Shown in pieces: positions 1 through 6,136 of a stretch of DNA of 9,283 nt; positions within the stretch are counted from its first letter, which is position 1, and each line of letters starts with the position of its first letter. The notes below the pieces were generated by a model, which saw only the letters and a program-made list of their open reading frames with translations, had not been told where the DNA came from and searched no databases. The position numbers and the translations under genes were made by a program. The DNA comes from Planctomycetota bacterium (GTDB lineage Bacteria > Planctomycetota > Planctomycetia > Planctomycetales > Planctomycetaceae): assembly GCA_023429275.1 (NCBI GenBank), contig JAEYWB010000304.1:1-9283 (forward strand). Direction: 5' to 3'.

Positions 1-176
1 GCAACTACGTGATCGTCGAGGGGCGGGTGCTCGTCAGCGGGGACGCCAAGACGGTCCTCAGCAACGAGGAAGCCCAGACGAAGTACTTCGGCAAGCGGTT
101 CGATGCCTCGTCGATCCTGGAGGAGAAGAACAACTACCGCGCTGACAAGAACGCGTCGTCGACCGCCGCGGCGTAG
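1..176 (+). CDS. ABC transporter ATP-binding protein, C-terminal end (LptB-like), partial
   Basis: Only the last 57 codons are in the window. The frame reads NYVIVEGRVLVSGDAKTVLS, then EEAQTKYFGKRFDASSI, and stops at TAG 174-176. The 'EGRVLxSG' strand followed by an 'N.EA...YFG..F' helix is the usual C-terminus of LptB, the cytoplasmic ATPase that powers lipopolysaccharide extraction with LptFG. Walker and signature motifs lie outside the window, so the call rests on the tail alone. About 20 residues rich in Lys, Asn, Ser and Ala extend past the usual family end and look disordered. A branched-chain amino-acid ATPase (LivF/LivG) is possible, but the YFG..F ending favours LptB. No hairpin directly follows the stop; the CACAGAG inverted repeat starts 27 nt downstream. 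Confidence 0.72.
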   Translation, partial: NYVIVEGRVLVSGDAKTVLSNEEAQTKYFGKRFDASSILEEKNNYRADKNASSTAAA

Positions 177-202
177 GTGGGACTCGCTTCAGGTTGGTTT
201 TT

Positions 203-310
203 GCCACAGAGAGCACAGAGGACACAGAGAGCGACGCACCCTGTGGGGGATCTGTCGACTCGGGCTCCGCGGTTCCACGGGCACTCTGTGATCTCTGTGC
301 CCTCCGTGGC
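203..310. repeat. Imperfect inverted repeat built from 9-nt CACAGAG units
   Basis: The left arm (203-232) contains three consecutive 9-nt units, CACAGAGAG, CACAGAGGA and CACAGAG AG, at 205-231. The right arm (281-310) is its reverse complement, matching at 25 of 30 positions. The 48-nt spacer holds the only other sequence. The stretch lies between the LptB-like stop and the peroxidase terminator and encodes nothing convincing. In-frame translations give CVLC/HRGHRE-type low-complexity peptides that I regard as spurious. RNA from this region could fold into a long interrupted hairpin. The function is unknown; it resembles a dispersed intergenic repeat. Confidence 0.8.
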
Positions 311-382
311 TAAGTCACTTCCCAACTCCGCGCGGAGTGGCGATCCACGAGCTTGGCCCGGACATTGGCCTGTATACGAAGA

Positions 383-411
383 ATGGGCCGCGGAGATTGT
401 CCGCGGCCCAT
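383..411 (-). terminator. Terminator hairpin of the peroxidase gene
   Basis: A perfect 12-bp stem, ATGGGCCGCGGA (383-394) against TCCGCGGCCCAT (400-411), closes a 5-nt loop. It begins 26 nt past the minus-strand stop of the cytochrome c peroxidase. On the minus strand the stem is followed by TCTTCG, a poor U-tract, so termination may be imperfect or Rho-assisted. Between 177 and 437 I see only this hairpin and the CACAGAG inverted repeat. Confidence 0.65.
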
Positions 412-437
412 GTTCTGTCAGTCGAGGCCGGAAGTTC

Positions 438-1697
438 TTACTTGTCCGCCGGCAGTCGGGCGTGTTCGACCTTCGGGAACGGTCCCGAGCACGCCTTCAT
501 GAACTCGACGAGATCCTTCTTCTCCTGCTCCGTCAGGTTGAGCTTCTTGATCTTGTTGCTCAGGTTCTTGTTGGGGGTTCCCCCCTTGTTGTAGTGCTCG
601 ACGACGTCCATGAGGGTCTTCAGGCTGCCGTCGTGCATGTACGGAGCGGAGAACTCGACGTTACGGATCGTCGGGGTCTTGAACGCTCCGAAGTCCTCCT
701 CCTTCTTCGTCACCGCCATGCGGCCGATGTCCGGATCCTTCGCGTCCATCCCGATCCCGAGGTTGTGGTACTTCTCATCGGCCAGGTTCGCGCCGACGTG
801 ACAGGCGGCACAGTTCACCCGCTCGCTGAAGAACAGCTCCCGGCCCCGGACGGCCGACTCGCTCATCGGATTCTTCTCCGCCTGGGCCTTCGCGACGACG
901 AACTGGGCGAAGACTTCCGGCTGGTCGGTCTTGAGGTCTTCCAGGTCCTCCGCTTCGAGCTTCGAGAACTTCTTCACGATCTCGGCGTAGTCGTACGGGG
1001 AGGCTCCCGTGACGATCACTCGCTCGAACGACGCGATCGCCCGGGCGACGTTGTCGATCGTGACACCCTCCTTGCCGAACACCGCCTCGAACTGCTTGAC
1101 GTAACCCGGGATCTTCCTGAGCGTGTCGACGCACTGGACATGGGTGTTCCCCATCTCGATCGGGTTGGCAATGGGACCCTTCGCCTGTTCTTCCAGCGAG
1201 TTCGCCCGGCCGTCCCAGAACTGGACGGAGGAGAGAATGCGGTTGTAGCTCACCGGCGAGTTGCGGTTGCCGGTCTGGCCGCCGATCCCGACGCCGAACT
1301 GGGTATCCTTGCCATAACCGTTCTCGGGAGAGTGGCAGGAGGCACAGCTGACGCTCGCGTCGGCGCACAGGCGGGGATCAAAAAAGAGCTGCCGTCCAAG
1401 CTCGATCTTGGCCCGGGTCAGCGGGTTCTCCTTGAGACCCGCGATCTGGGAAACGCCCAGGTCGAGTCCCGGCGGGAGGACCACTTCGAGCTCCTTGTGG
1501 TTCTCCGGCTTCGCCAGGAACGCTTCAATTTCCTTGAGCGTGAGCTCCCCCTTTCCGGGGATCCCCTCAACGAGCGTATCGTCCGGCAGTTTCACCTTCT
1601 CGGCGAGCGCCCACCCGGGCGCGACGGCGAGAAACGCGGCCAGCGACAAGCCTTTCAACCAGGTCGAAGCAAGGAGCGATCGGCGGGTAAGGGGCAT
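438..1697 (-). CDS. Diheme cytochrome c peroxidase (CcpA/MauG family), periplasmic
   Basis: This 419-residue protein probably reduces hydrogen peroxide to water in the periplasm with electrons from small c-type cytochromes or a copper protein. A signal peptide covers roughly residues 1-32: RR at 5-6, then a hydrophobic segment ending in ALA. Two c-type haem sites are visible: CASCH at 118-122 in the N-terminal domain and CAACH at 296-300 in the C-terminal domain. Met354, in 'APYMHDG', sits where the Met axial ligand of the electron-transfer haem is expected; a Tyr there would mark MauG. About 52 residues separate 'SPYD' (233) from 'VRGRELFF' (283), roughly 30 more than usual, and this insert is charged. 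The start is set by GGAGAG five nt upstream of ATG. The gene is divergent from the OxyR-like regulator, 108 bp apart. The family is clear; physiological peroxidase activity is inferred. Confidence 0.92.
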   Translation of the reverse strand: MPLTRRSLLASTWLKGLSLAAFLAVAPGWALAEKVKLPDDTLVEGIPGKGELTLKEIEAFLAKPENHKELEVVLPPGLDLGVSQIAGLKENPLTRAKIELGRQLFFDPRLCADASVSCASCHSPENGYGKDTQFGVGIGGQTGNRNSPVSYNRILSSVQFWDGRANSLEEQAKGPIANPIEMGNTHVQCVDTLRKIPGYVKQFEAVFGKEGVTIDNVARAIASFERVIVTGASPYDYAEIVKKFSKLEAEDLEDLKTDQPEVFAQFVVAKAQAEKNPMSESAVRGRELFFSERVNCAACHVGANLADEKYHNLGIGMDAKDPDIGRMAVTKKEEDFGAFKTPTIRNVEFSAPYMHDGSLKTLMDVVEHYNKGGTPNKNLSNKIKKLNLTEQEKKDLVEFMKACSGPFPKVEHARLPADK

Positions 1698-1741
1698 TCA
1701 GTCTCTCCACGGAATCGATCAGAGGATGGCGATGTGGAACG

Positions 1742-1769
1742 ATCTTAGTCGGTCGGGGGACATAATCAA
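1742..1769 (-). promoter_or_regulatory. Candidate sigma70-type promoter for the peroxidase
   Basis: On the minus strand TTGATT (plus 1764-1769) and TAAGAT (plus 1742-1747) are separated by 16 nt. Each matches four of six consensus positions. The -10 box lies about 45 nt upstream of the peroxidase ATG, within the divergent intergenic region. Matches of this quality occur by chance in sequence this size, so it is only a candidate. Confidence 0.3.
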
Positions 1770-1790
1770 TTCCCATGAGGCTTCTTCAGT

Positions 1791-1809
1791 CCATAAGATG
1801 CCCTTATGG
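1791..1809. promoter_or_regulatory. Candidate OxyR/LysR-type operator overlapping the regulator start codon
   Basis: CCATAAG (1791-1797) and CTTATGG (1803-1809) form a perfect 7-bp inverted repeat around 5 nt. Read as ATAA-N7-TTAT (1793-1807), it resembles half of the OxyR consensus (ATAG-N7-CTAT, twice, 7 nt apart). The second dyad at the expected phase is not there, although a weaker ATAA-N7-CCAT lies at 1762-1776 over the candidate peroxidase -35. The site covers the regulator's ATG, a position suited to autorepression. No Shine-Dalgarno sequence precedes that ATG. Confidence 0.4.
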
Positions 1810-2708
1810 ATATCGCACACCTCGAAACCTTTCTCAAAGTTGCGGAGCACGGGAGCTTCACCCGCGCGGCCAAGGCCCTTGGCGTGTCGCAGCCTGCCAT
1901 CAGTCAGCAGATGGCAAAGCTCGAGGAGACGCTCCGGCACCCGCTCTTCGAACGGCAGGGGCGGACGCTGAGGCTGACCCACGCGGGGGAGACGCTTCGG
2001 ACCCGGGCCGTGCAGATCGTCTCCATGGTCCGCGACGCCCGCCGCGAGGTGACCGACGACGGCGAGACGGGCCGCCTCGTCATCGGCGGCATCCCGACAA
2101 TTGCCCCTTATCTTCTGCCCCCCCTCATTGCCCGCTTCCATCGAAAGTTCCCGCAGGTCCAGATGGAGATCCGCGAGGACGTGACGGAACGGCTGCTGCG
2201 ATCGTGCCACCAGGGAGAGGTCGACGTCGCCGTCCTCGCTCTCCCGGTCGAGGAGGCGGGGCTCAAGGTCGAATGGCTGTTCGACGAGCCGCTCCTCCTG
2301 GCGGTTCCGGCCGCGCACGGACTGGCGCGGGCGACGCGCGTCCGGGCGGCGGACCTCGAGGACGAAGAGTTCATCCTGCTCGGGGAAGAGCACTGCCTGC
2401 GGGGAGACGTGATGCGGTTCTGCCAGCGACACGCGTTTCAGCCGGTTTCGGTGAACCAGGCCCAGCAGCTCGCGACGGTCGAGCAGCTCGTCGCGGCAGG
2501 GTTCGGAATCTCCTTTGTCCCCGCGATGGCGGCGGACGTTGCGTTCTCGAAACATGTCGTCCATCGCCCCCTGCAGGCGGGCGGGCCGAAGCGGCGAATT
2601 GCGGTGTGCTGGAATCCGCTCCGCTATCAGACGCGGGTCCTGCGAGCCTTTCTGCAGGAGCTCCGCAGCCTGGCCGGCGAGCGGAAGGCCGCCTCGAAGG
2701 AGCCGTAG
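1806..2708 (+). CDS. oxyR: LysR-type peroxide-sensing regulator, OxyR-like
   Basis: This 300-residue protein is normal length for a LysR-family regulator. The N-terminus is the winged helix-turn-helix: 'LETFLKVAEHGSFTRAAKAL' at 6-25, then 'SQPAISQQMAKLE'. The effector domain begins near residue 90. The diagnostic segment is HCLRGDVMRFC at 196-206, with Cys197 and Cys206 nine positions apart. In E. coli OxyR the matching segment GHCLRDQAMGFC carries Cys199 and Cys208, which form the peroxide-induced disulfide. The following 'QLATVEQLVAAGFGISFVPA' also matches OxyR. Cys134 and Cys258 are additional. The gene diverges from a diheme peroxidase, the expected arrangement for a regulator and its target. 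The ATG fits the LysR N-terminus but lacks a Shine-Dalgarno sequence, so the mRNA could be leaderless. OxyR identity is strong; control of the peroxidase is inferred. Confidence 0.87.
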   Translation: MDIAHLETFLKVAEHGSFTRAAKALGVSQPAISQQMAKLEETLRHPLFERQGRTLRLTHAGETLRTRAVQIVSMVRDARREVTDDGETGRLVIGGIPTIAPYLLPPLIARFHRKFPQVQMEIREDVTERLLRSCHQGEVDVAVLALPVEEAGLKVEWLFDEPLLLAVPAAHGLARATRVRAADLEDEEFILLGEEHCLRGDVMRFCQRHAFQPVSVNQAQQLATVEQLVAAGFGISFVPAMAADVAFSKHVVHRPLQAGGPKRRIAVCWNPLRYQTRVLRAFLQELRSLAGERKAASKEP

Positions 2709-2775
2709 CGGCCGCGTCGCAGAAGCGGCGGCGTGCGGAATGCCTGAGAATTGCGGAGGTGGACGTCGTCACGCG

Positions 2776-2806
2776 TTGCAGAGCCGGGGCCGAGATGCGG
2801 TAAGAT
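2776..2806 (+). promoter_or_regulatory. Weak candidate promoter for the leucine-rich-repeat lipoprotein
   Basis: TTGCAG (2776-2781) and TAAGAT (2801-2806) are 19 nt apart, upstream of the lipoprotein start at 2858. The spacing is long and the match moderate. The -10 hexamer is the same TAAGAT proposed for the peroxidase. The rest of the 149-nt gap (2709-2857) shows no clear terminator for the regulator gene. Confidence 0.22.
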
Positions 2807-2857
2807 ATCCGAGCGGTCCATTCCCCCTTCATCTCGTTGTTTTTCGGGAGTGTCGTC

Positions 2858-3925
2858 ATGACAGGCAGGCTTTCCCTGCGCCCTTTCCTCTGTCTGTTTG
2901 CTGCGAGTCTGATGGGGCTCGGCTGGTCGGGATGCGATCAGATTCAACAGGCCTTCAACGGAGCTCCGGCTCCGCCCCCCCCTCCGGTCGCGCAGCCCGC
3001 TCCTCCACCCCCTCCTCCCCCCCCGGTCCCGGCGCCGCCGGCTCCTCCGAACCCGGAAGAGGTGGCGCGGCGGTTCAGCGCCCTCAAGACGCATGAGCGA
3101 AACGACGCTGCAATCCTGGACATCGTCAAGTATCCCGACGCCGCCAGTCAGATTACCGAGCTCAATCTCGGCGGAGCCCCGATCACCGATGTGGGCGGAC
3201 TCGAGCTCGGCAAGTTTCCGAATGCCAGAAAGGTCAACCTGCAGGGAACGGCGATCACCGACAAGACCGTCGCGGCTCTCGGTGGCATCCTGCGTCTCGA
3301 GGAACTGGTTCTCACGGACTGCCGGATCAGCGACGGGGCGATCCCCGAGATCCTCAAGCACAAGACGTTGCGGGGCCTCTATCTCGCGCGGACTTCGATC
3401 AGCGAATCCGCCCTCGCCAGCCTCGGAGAGCTCCCCGCCCTCGAAGAGATCAACTTCGCCTTCTGCGGTTCGATCACGGGAGAAGGCTTCACCCGCGGAG
3501 TGAAGGCGGGGGGCTACAAGGCGCTCAAGACCCTCATCGGAGTTGAAACCGGCTTCCCGGCCAAGGGCCTCGAGCAGATCCGTTCGTGCACGAACCTGGA
3601 GAAGGTCAGCCTCATGGACTGCGGCGTCAGCGACCTGGGGCTGAGGTGGCTCTCGCAGTGCAGCGAGCTGAAGATCCTGCTCCTCAACGACACTCCCATC
3701 ACCGACAGGGGAATCGCGGAACTGGGCAAGCTCAAGAAGCTCGAACACCTCGGCGTGCCGGGATGTGGCGGGGTGACCGACAAGAGCTTCAACACCATCA
3801 AGAACATGAAGTCCCTCAAGATGGTGGATGTGGAGGGGACTCAGTGCACGGAGGCGGCCGCCAGGCTGCTGAAGTCCAGGTTCCTGAAGGACGTGAAAGT
3901 TCGCGTGGCAGGGAAGGAGATCTGA
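2858..3925 (+). CDS. Leucine-rich-repeat lipoprotein with proline-rich linker
   Basis: This 355-residue protein is predicted to be exported and lipid-anchored. An Arg-containing N-terminus and hydrophobic stretch (10-22) end at a lipobox-like WSGC with Cys26; Trp at -3 is unusual, but Ser and Gly at -2 and -1 fit. Residues 37-65 are almost all Pro and Ala, a likely extended spacer. Residues 99-350 carry about ten repeats of 24-25 residues (e.g. LNLGGAPITD, VNLQGTAITD, LVLTDCRISD, LLLNDTPITD), the RNI/AMN1-like type that forms a curved protein-binding solenoid. No catalytic domain is seen, so a scaffold or binding role is the most that can be said. The ATG at 2858 is preferred over in-frame TTG 2837 because GGGAG lies 7 nt before it. 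The coding DNA for the linker contains two 8-C runs (2975-2982 and 3017-3024). Flanking genes suggest no partner. Confidence 0.85.
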   Translation: MTGRLSLRPFLCLFAASLMGLGWSGCDQIQQAFNGAPAPPPPPVAQPAPPPPPPPPVPAPPAPPNPEEVARRFSALKTHERNDAAILDIVKYPDAASQITELNLGGAPITDVGGLELGKFPNARKVNLQGTAITDKTVAALGGILRLEELVLTDCRISDGAIPEILKHKTLRGLYLARTSISESALASLGELPALEEINFAFCGSITGEGFTRGVKAGGYKALKTLIGVETGFPAKGLEQIRSCTNLEKVSLMDCGVSDLGLRWLSQCSELKILLLNDTPITDRGIAELGKLKKLEHLGVPGCGGVTDKSFNTIKNMKSLKMVDVEGTQCTEAAARLLKSRFLKDVKVRVAGKEI

Positions 3926-3937
3926 GCCCGGCAATCC

Positions 3938-3968
3938 GGAGAGCCGCCGACCGTTCGGGCGGCTCTCC
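3938..3968 (+). terminator. Terminator hairpin after the lipoprotein gene
   Basis: GGAGAGCCGCC (3938-3948) pairs perfectly with GGCGGCTCTCC (3958-3968) around a 9-nt loop, starting 13 nt after the TGA stop. No T-run follows, so it may work through stem stability or Rho, or protect the mRNA 3' end. Confidence 0.7.
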
Positions 3969-3972
3969 CTGG

Positions 3973-4026
3973 GGACTGAGTCAAGGGAGAGGGCCGAGTC
4001 GAGGGAAGGGACCGAGTCGAGGGAGC
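3973..4026. repeat. Three 18-bp tandem repeats
   Basis: Three units are adjacent with exact 18-nt periodicity: GGACTGAGTCAAGGGAGA (3973-3990), GGGCCGAGTCGAGGGAAG (3991-4008) and GGACCGAGTCGAGGGAGC (4009-4026). The third unit matches each of the others at 15 of 18 positions. They sit between convergent genes, just beyond the lipoprotein terminator, and are not coding. The purine-rich strand is plus. Confidence 0.85.
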
Positions 4027-4062
4027 TGCCAGGTCGTCAGCCGGCTGATGTCCGTTCGTTCG

Positions 4063-4077
4063 CGGCACCGTGTGCCG
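4063..4077 (-). terminator. Small hairpin after the SRPBCC gene
   Basis: CGGCAC (4063-4068) and GTGCCG (4072-4077) form a 6-bp stem with a 3-nt loop, immediately past the minus-strand TAA stop at 4080-4082. It could be a weak terminator for the minus-strand cluster. No T-run follows, and a palindrome CAGCCGGCTG lies just beyond (4039-4048). Confidence 0.35.
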
Positions 4078-4079
4078 TG

Positions 4080-4607
4080 TTACGATCTCGCCTCGCCGAA
4101 GATCTCGATCATCTTCTCGTGTCGGAATGCGAAGATCTGCAGAAGCTGGCCTCGGACGAGGAGCTTGTGCACGACTGCGCCGCCGGGGACGGAGTAGTCG
4201 ACCTGATCGACCACGAGCGTCCCGGGGAGGCCGCCCGGTCCCGGTTGATCCTCGAACGTGTGAAGGTGCCGCCAGCTGCGGTAAGGGCCGCGAACCTGCT
4301 CGTCGACGAATCGCAACGGGGGCTCCCAGTTTGCGATCCGGGACTGCCACCGGACGGGGATGCCCCGGATTCGAAGCCGGTAGTCGATGAGCCGTCCCGT
4401 CGTCATCGTGATCGGCCGGGGAGTCACGACGTGAAAATGAAGCCAGGGAGGGGTGATCGTCTCGAGCTGAAAGGCGTCGGCGAAGAACTCGAATACCCGG
4501 TCGCGCAGCGCCGGAACCCAGAGCGACGTCTGCAGCCGGTACCAGCCGCGCCGCTCGGGATGAGGGATGATCTCCGGAGCGGCGGAGAGAGAACGATCGT
4601 TCGTCAT
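4080..4607 (-). CDS. SRPBCC-superfamily protein (cyclase/dehydrase-like ligand-binding fold)
   Basis: This soluble 175-residue protein belongs to the START/Bet v1-like SRPBCC group that binds hydrophobic ligands in a helix-grip cavity. The recognisable pattern is 'RVFEFFADAFQLETITPPWL' (37-56), 'TGRLIDYRLRIRGIPVRWQS' (70-89), 'WEPPLRFVDEQVRGPYRSW' (94-112), 'VDYSVPGG' (136-143) and an 'IFAFRHEKMIEIF' end (158-170). This subgroup is widespread and sometimes occurs fused to or beside NAD-dependent epimerase-like proteins, but its ligand is not established and no epimerase is present here. There is no signal peptide or membrane segment. It lies 52 nt downstream of the NfeD-like gene on the same strand, so co-transcription is possible. 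No clear Shine-Dalgarno sequence precedes the ATG, leaving the start moderately certain. Confidence 0.82.
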   Translation of the reverse strand: MTNDRSLSAAPEIIPHPERRGWYRLQTSLWVPALRDRVFEFFADAFQLETITPPWLHFHVVTPRPITMTTGRLIDYRLRIRGIPVRWQSRIANWEPPLRFVDEQVRGPYRSWRHLHTFEDQPGPGGLPGTLVVDQVDYSVPGGAVVHKLLVRGQLLQIFAFRHEKMIEIFGEARS

Positions 4608-4659
4608 GAGGGTCGATCAGAAGGCGAGGGCGAAGGCCCGGGTTCAAGGTCGGCGACAG

Positions 4660-5496
4660 TCAGGCAGCCCCCTCGCCGGCGCCACCGCGACCTTCGCTTC
4701 CGGCACCGATCCCTTCAAGGCCCCCCTCTTCGGCTCCTGCTGCGACGACCATGAAGATCGCCGGAAGCGGGCTTCCCAGGACGAGGGCCGCGACCGCCGC
4801 GAGGCCGACGCCCGACAGCAGGCCGAGGCGGGGAATCCCCCAGGCGCCGCCGACAGCCGCGCCGAGAAGCATGAGTGCGGTCGTCGGGATCGACAGTCCT
4901 CGAAGGTTGGTGTCCGTCTCCGCGAACTGCCGGTCCAGCTGCCGTGCGAGCCAGACTGCGGTCAGGCCGAACGCCAGTGGAGCGCCGATCACAAGAGTCG
5001 CCACCTGCCAGGCTTCGCCAGGCCAAGAGATTGATGGCCAGAGCCAGCAGAGCGCGACGGCGATGAGGCCGGTCCCGACTCCGGCCGCAAGACCACTGAC
5101 GCGGAGCTTGTTGACGCGCGTCCTCTCGAAGATCGCTCGCCCTCGTTCCGCGCGGCGGGCATCCGACTGGATCGCCGCGCCGAAGCTCCCGTGAACCGGC
5201 TCGCCACGCCGCGACAGCTCGACGGTTTGAACGGCGGTCACCGGCCGCACGATGAAGCCGGCGTTGTCTCCGCCGACGACAACGAGCTCCGCTCCCGGCT
5301 CGGCCATGTTTCCAACTGTGGCGGTCAGCCGCGCGGAATGCCGTCGCCCGTGAATGGTGACGATCCCGCCAGGAAGAAGCGTGCTGGCGGCAACGGCCCG
5401 ATCGCCAATGCAGATGGCGCCGTCGAGATTCGGAGCGGCTGCGTGGGAAGGCGTTTCCGCAGCCGTCGAGCCGGGCACCGTCGCTTCGCTGGACAT
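4660..5496 (-). CDS. Membrane protein with N-terminal NfeD-like OB domain
   Basis: This 278-residue protein has two parts. Residues about 24-86 ('LDGAICIGDRAVA', 'LLPGGIVTIHGRRHSA', 'AELVVVGGDNAGFIVRPV') resemble the C-terminal OB-fold domain of NfeD proteins, which in other bacteria partner with flotillin/stomatin-type proteins. A charged linker (111-131) leads into hydrophobic segments near 136-153, 165-184, 203-221 and 225-252, giving four or five membrane passes. The order is the reverse of typical NfeD proteins, where membrane helices come first. The last 25 residues are Gly/Glu-rich low complexity. The start at 5496 is chosen over the upstream in-frame ATG at 5553 because GAGGGG lies 5 nt before it and the extra 19 residues look non-coding. 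No flotillin gene is nearby. Function is unknown beyond a membrane location. Confidence 0.68.
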   Translation of the reverse strand: MSSEATVPGSTAAETPSHAAAPNLDGAICIGDRAVAASTLLPGGIVTIHGRRHSARLTATVGNMAEPGAELVVVGGDNAGFIVRPVTAVQTVELSRRGEPVHGSFGAAIQSDARRAERGRAIFERTRVNKLRVSGLAAGVGTGLIAVALCWLWPSISWPGEAWQVATLVIGAPLAFGLTAVWLARQLDRQFAETDTNLRGLSIPTTALMLLGAAVGGAWGIPRLGLLSGVGLAAVAALVLGSPLPAIFMVVAAGAEEGGLEGIGAGSEGRGGAGEGAA

Positions 5497-5614
5497 CTCG
5501 GCCCCTCTTCGAACGCTCCACAGGTGGATCGCTGCACTGGTGGATCGCATCACAGACGGCCTTCAGGCCATCCTTCGCTTGCGCCGGGAAAGTGTCGAGA
5601 TGTCCGGTGGAACA

Positions 5615-5638
5615 CGAACGACTCGATTGAATCGTTCG
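5615..5638 (-). terminator. Candidate hairpin after rpiB
   Basis: CGAACGA (5615-5621) and TCGTTCG (5632-5638) form a 7-bp stem with a 10-nt loop, 12 nt past the rpiB stop on the minus strand. It lacks a T-run. With 154 nt separating rpiB from the NfeD-like gene, it may partly separate the two transcription units. Confidence 0.35.
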
Positions 5639-5650
5639 ATGCGGCAGGCG

Positions 5651-6136
5651 TTACCCGCAGCAGCCCCCCGGGCCGACTTCCTCGGCCGGGTCGCACATCC
5701 CCTTTTCGATCTCGGCGATCTTGTCGACCCGCCGCTGGTGACGTCCCCCTTCGAACTCGGTCTTGAGCCAGGTCTCGACGACCCGGCCCAGGATCCGGTC
5801 TCCCATCAGGTCGGCCGAGAGGCACATGACATTCGCGTCGTTGTGCCGGCGGCAGATCTCGGCGGCGACGTCGTCGTGACAGATGATCGCGCGCACTCCG
5901 CGGAACTTGTTCGCGGTGATGCACATCCCCATCCCGGTCCCGCAGATGAGGATCCCGCGGTCGATCTCTCCCGAGCCGACCATCTTCGAGACCTTGGCCG
6001 CGTAATCGGGGTAGTCGACGCTGCCCGTCTCGGATGGTCCGCAGTCGATCGCCTCATGGCCGAGCTCGGCGAGCTGGCTGAGGATCTGACTCTTCACCCG
6101 GACGCCCCGGTGATCGCTGGCAACGGCAACTTTCAT
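5651..6136 (-). CDS. rpiB: Ribose-5-phosphate isomerase B
   Basis: This 161-residue cytoplasmic enzyme interconverts ribose 5-phosphate and ribulose 5-phosphate in the non-oxidative pentose phosphate pathway. It follows E. coli RpiB nearly end to end: 'ASDHRG' (6-11), 'DYPDYA' (41-46), 'GILICGTGMGM' (61-71) with Cys65 as the catalytic residue, 'RRHNDANVM' (96-104) with His98, and 'FEGGRHQRRV' (128-137) near the C-terminus. The start is MKVAVASDH; a 26-residue upstream in-frame extension is rejected because it overlaps the preceding gene and is not RpiB-like. Its ATG overlaps the TGA of the upstream fusion gene as ATGA, so translation is probably coupled. The tail after residue 145 (AEEVGPGGCCG) is an extension with a vicinal Cys pair, of unknown role. 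Allose-6-phosphate isomerase activity of the family cannot be excluded. Confidence 0.93.
   Translation of the reverse strand: MKVAVASDHRGVRVKSQILSQLAELGHEAIDCGPSETGSVDYPDYAAKVSKMVGSGEIDRGILICGTGMGMCITANKFRGVRAIICHDDVAAEICRRHNDANVMCLSADLMGDRILGRVVETWLKTEFEGGRHQRRVDKIAEIEKGMCDPAEEVGPGGCCG

Noticed and set aside
203..310. CRISPR array
   Set aside because: The 9-nt units are contiguous without unique spacers, the two arms are inverted rather than direct repeats, and no cas gene is present.
103..325. Short open frames on both strands over the CACAGAG repeat
   Set aside because: They translate the repeat into HRGHRE or CVLCALCG peptides, a known type of spurious annotation, and one overlaps the end of the LptB-like gene.
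177..1748. A 523-codon plus-strand open frame antisense to the peroxidase
   Set aside because: It is opposite a clear diheme peroxidase with signal peptide and haem motifs; its product is Arg/Leu/Asp-rich with no recognisable domain, as expected for an antisense frame in high-GC DNA.
2627..3934. A 435-codon minus-strand open frame across the lipoprotein gene
   Set aside because: It is antisense to the leucine-rich-repeat gene, which has a signal, a ribosome-binding site and clear repeats; the antisense product only mirrors the repeat periodicity.
3841..4647. A 268-codon minus-strand frame overlapping the SRPBCC gene
   Set aside because: It is another frame of the same strand, Arg/Pro/Ser-rich without domains, and runs through the tandem repeats and the lipoprotein 3' end; the SRPBCC frame has clear family motifs.
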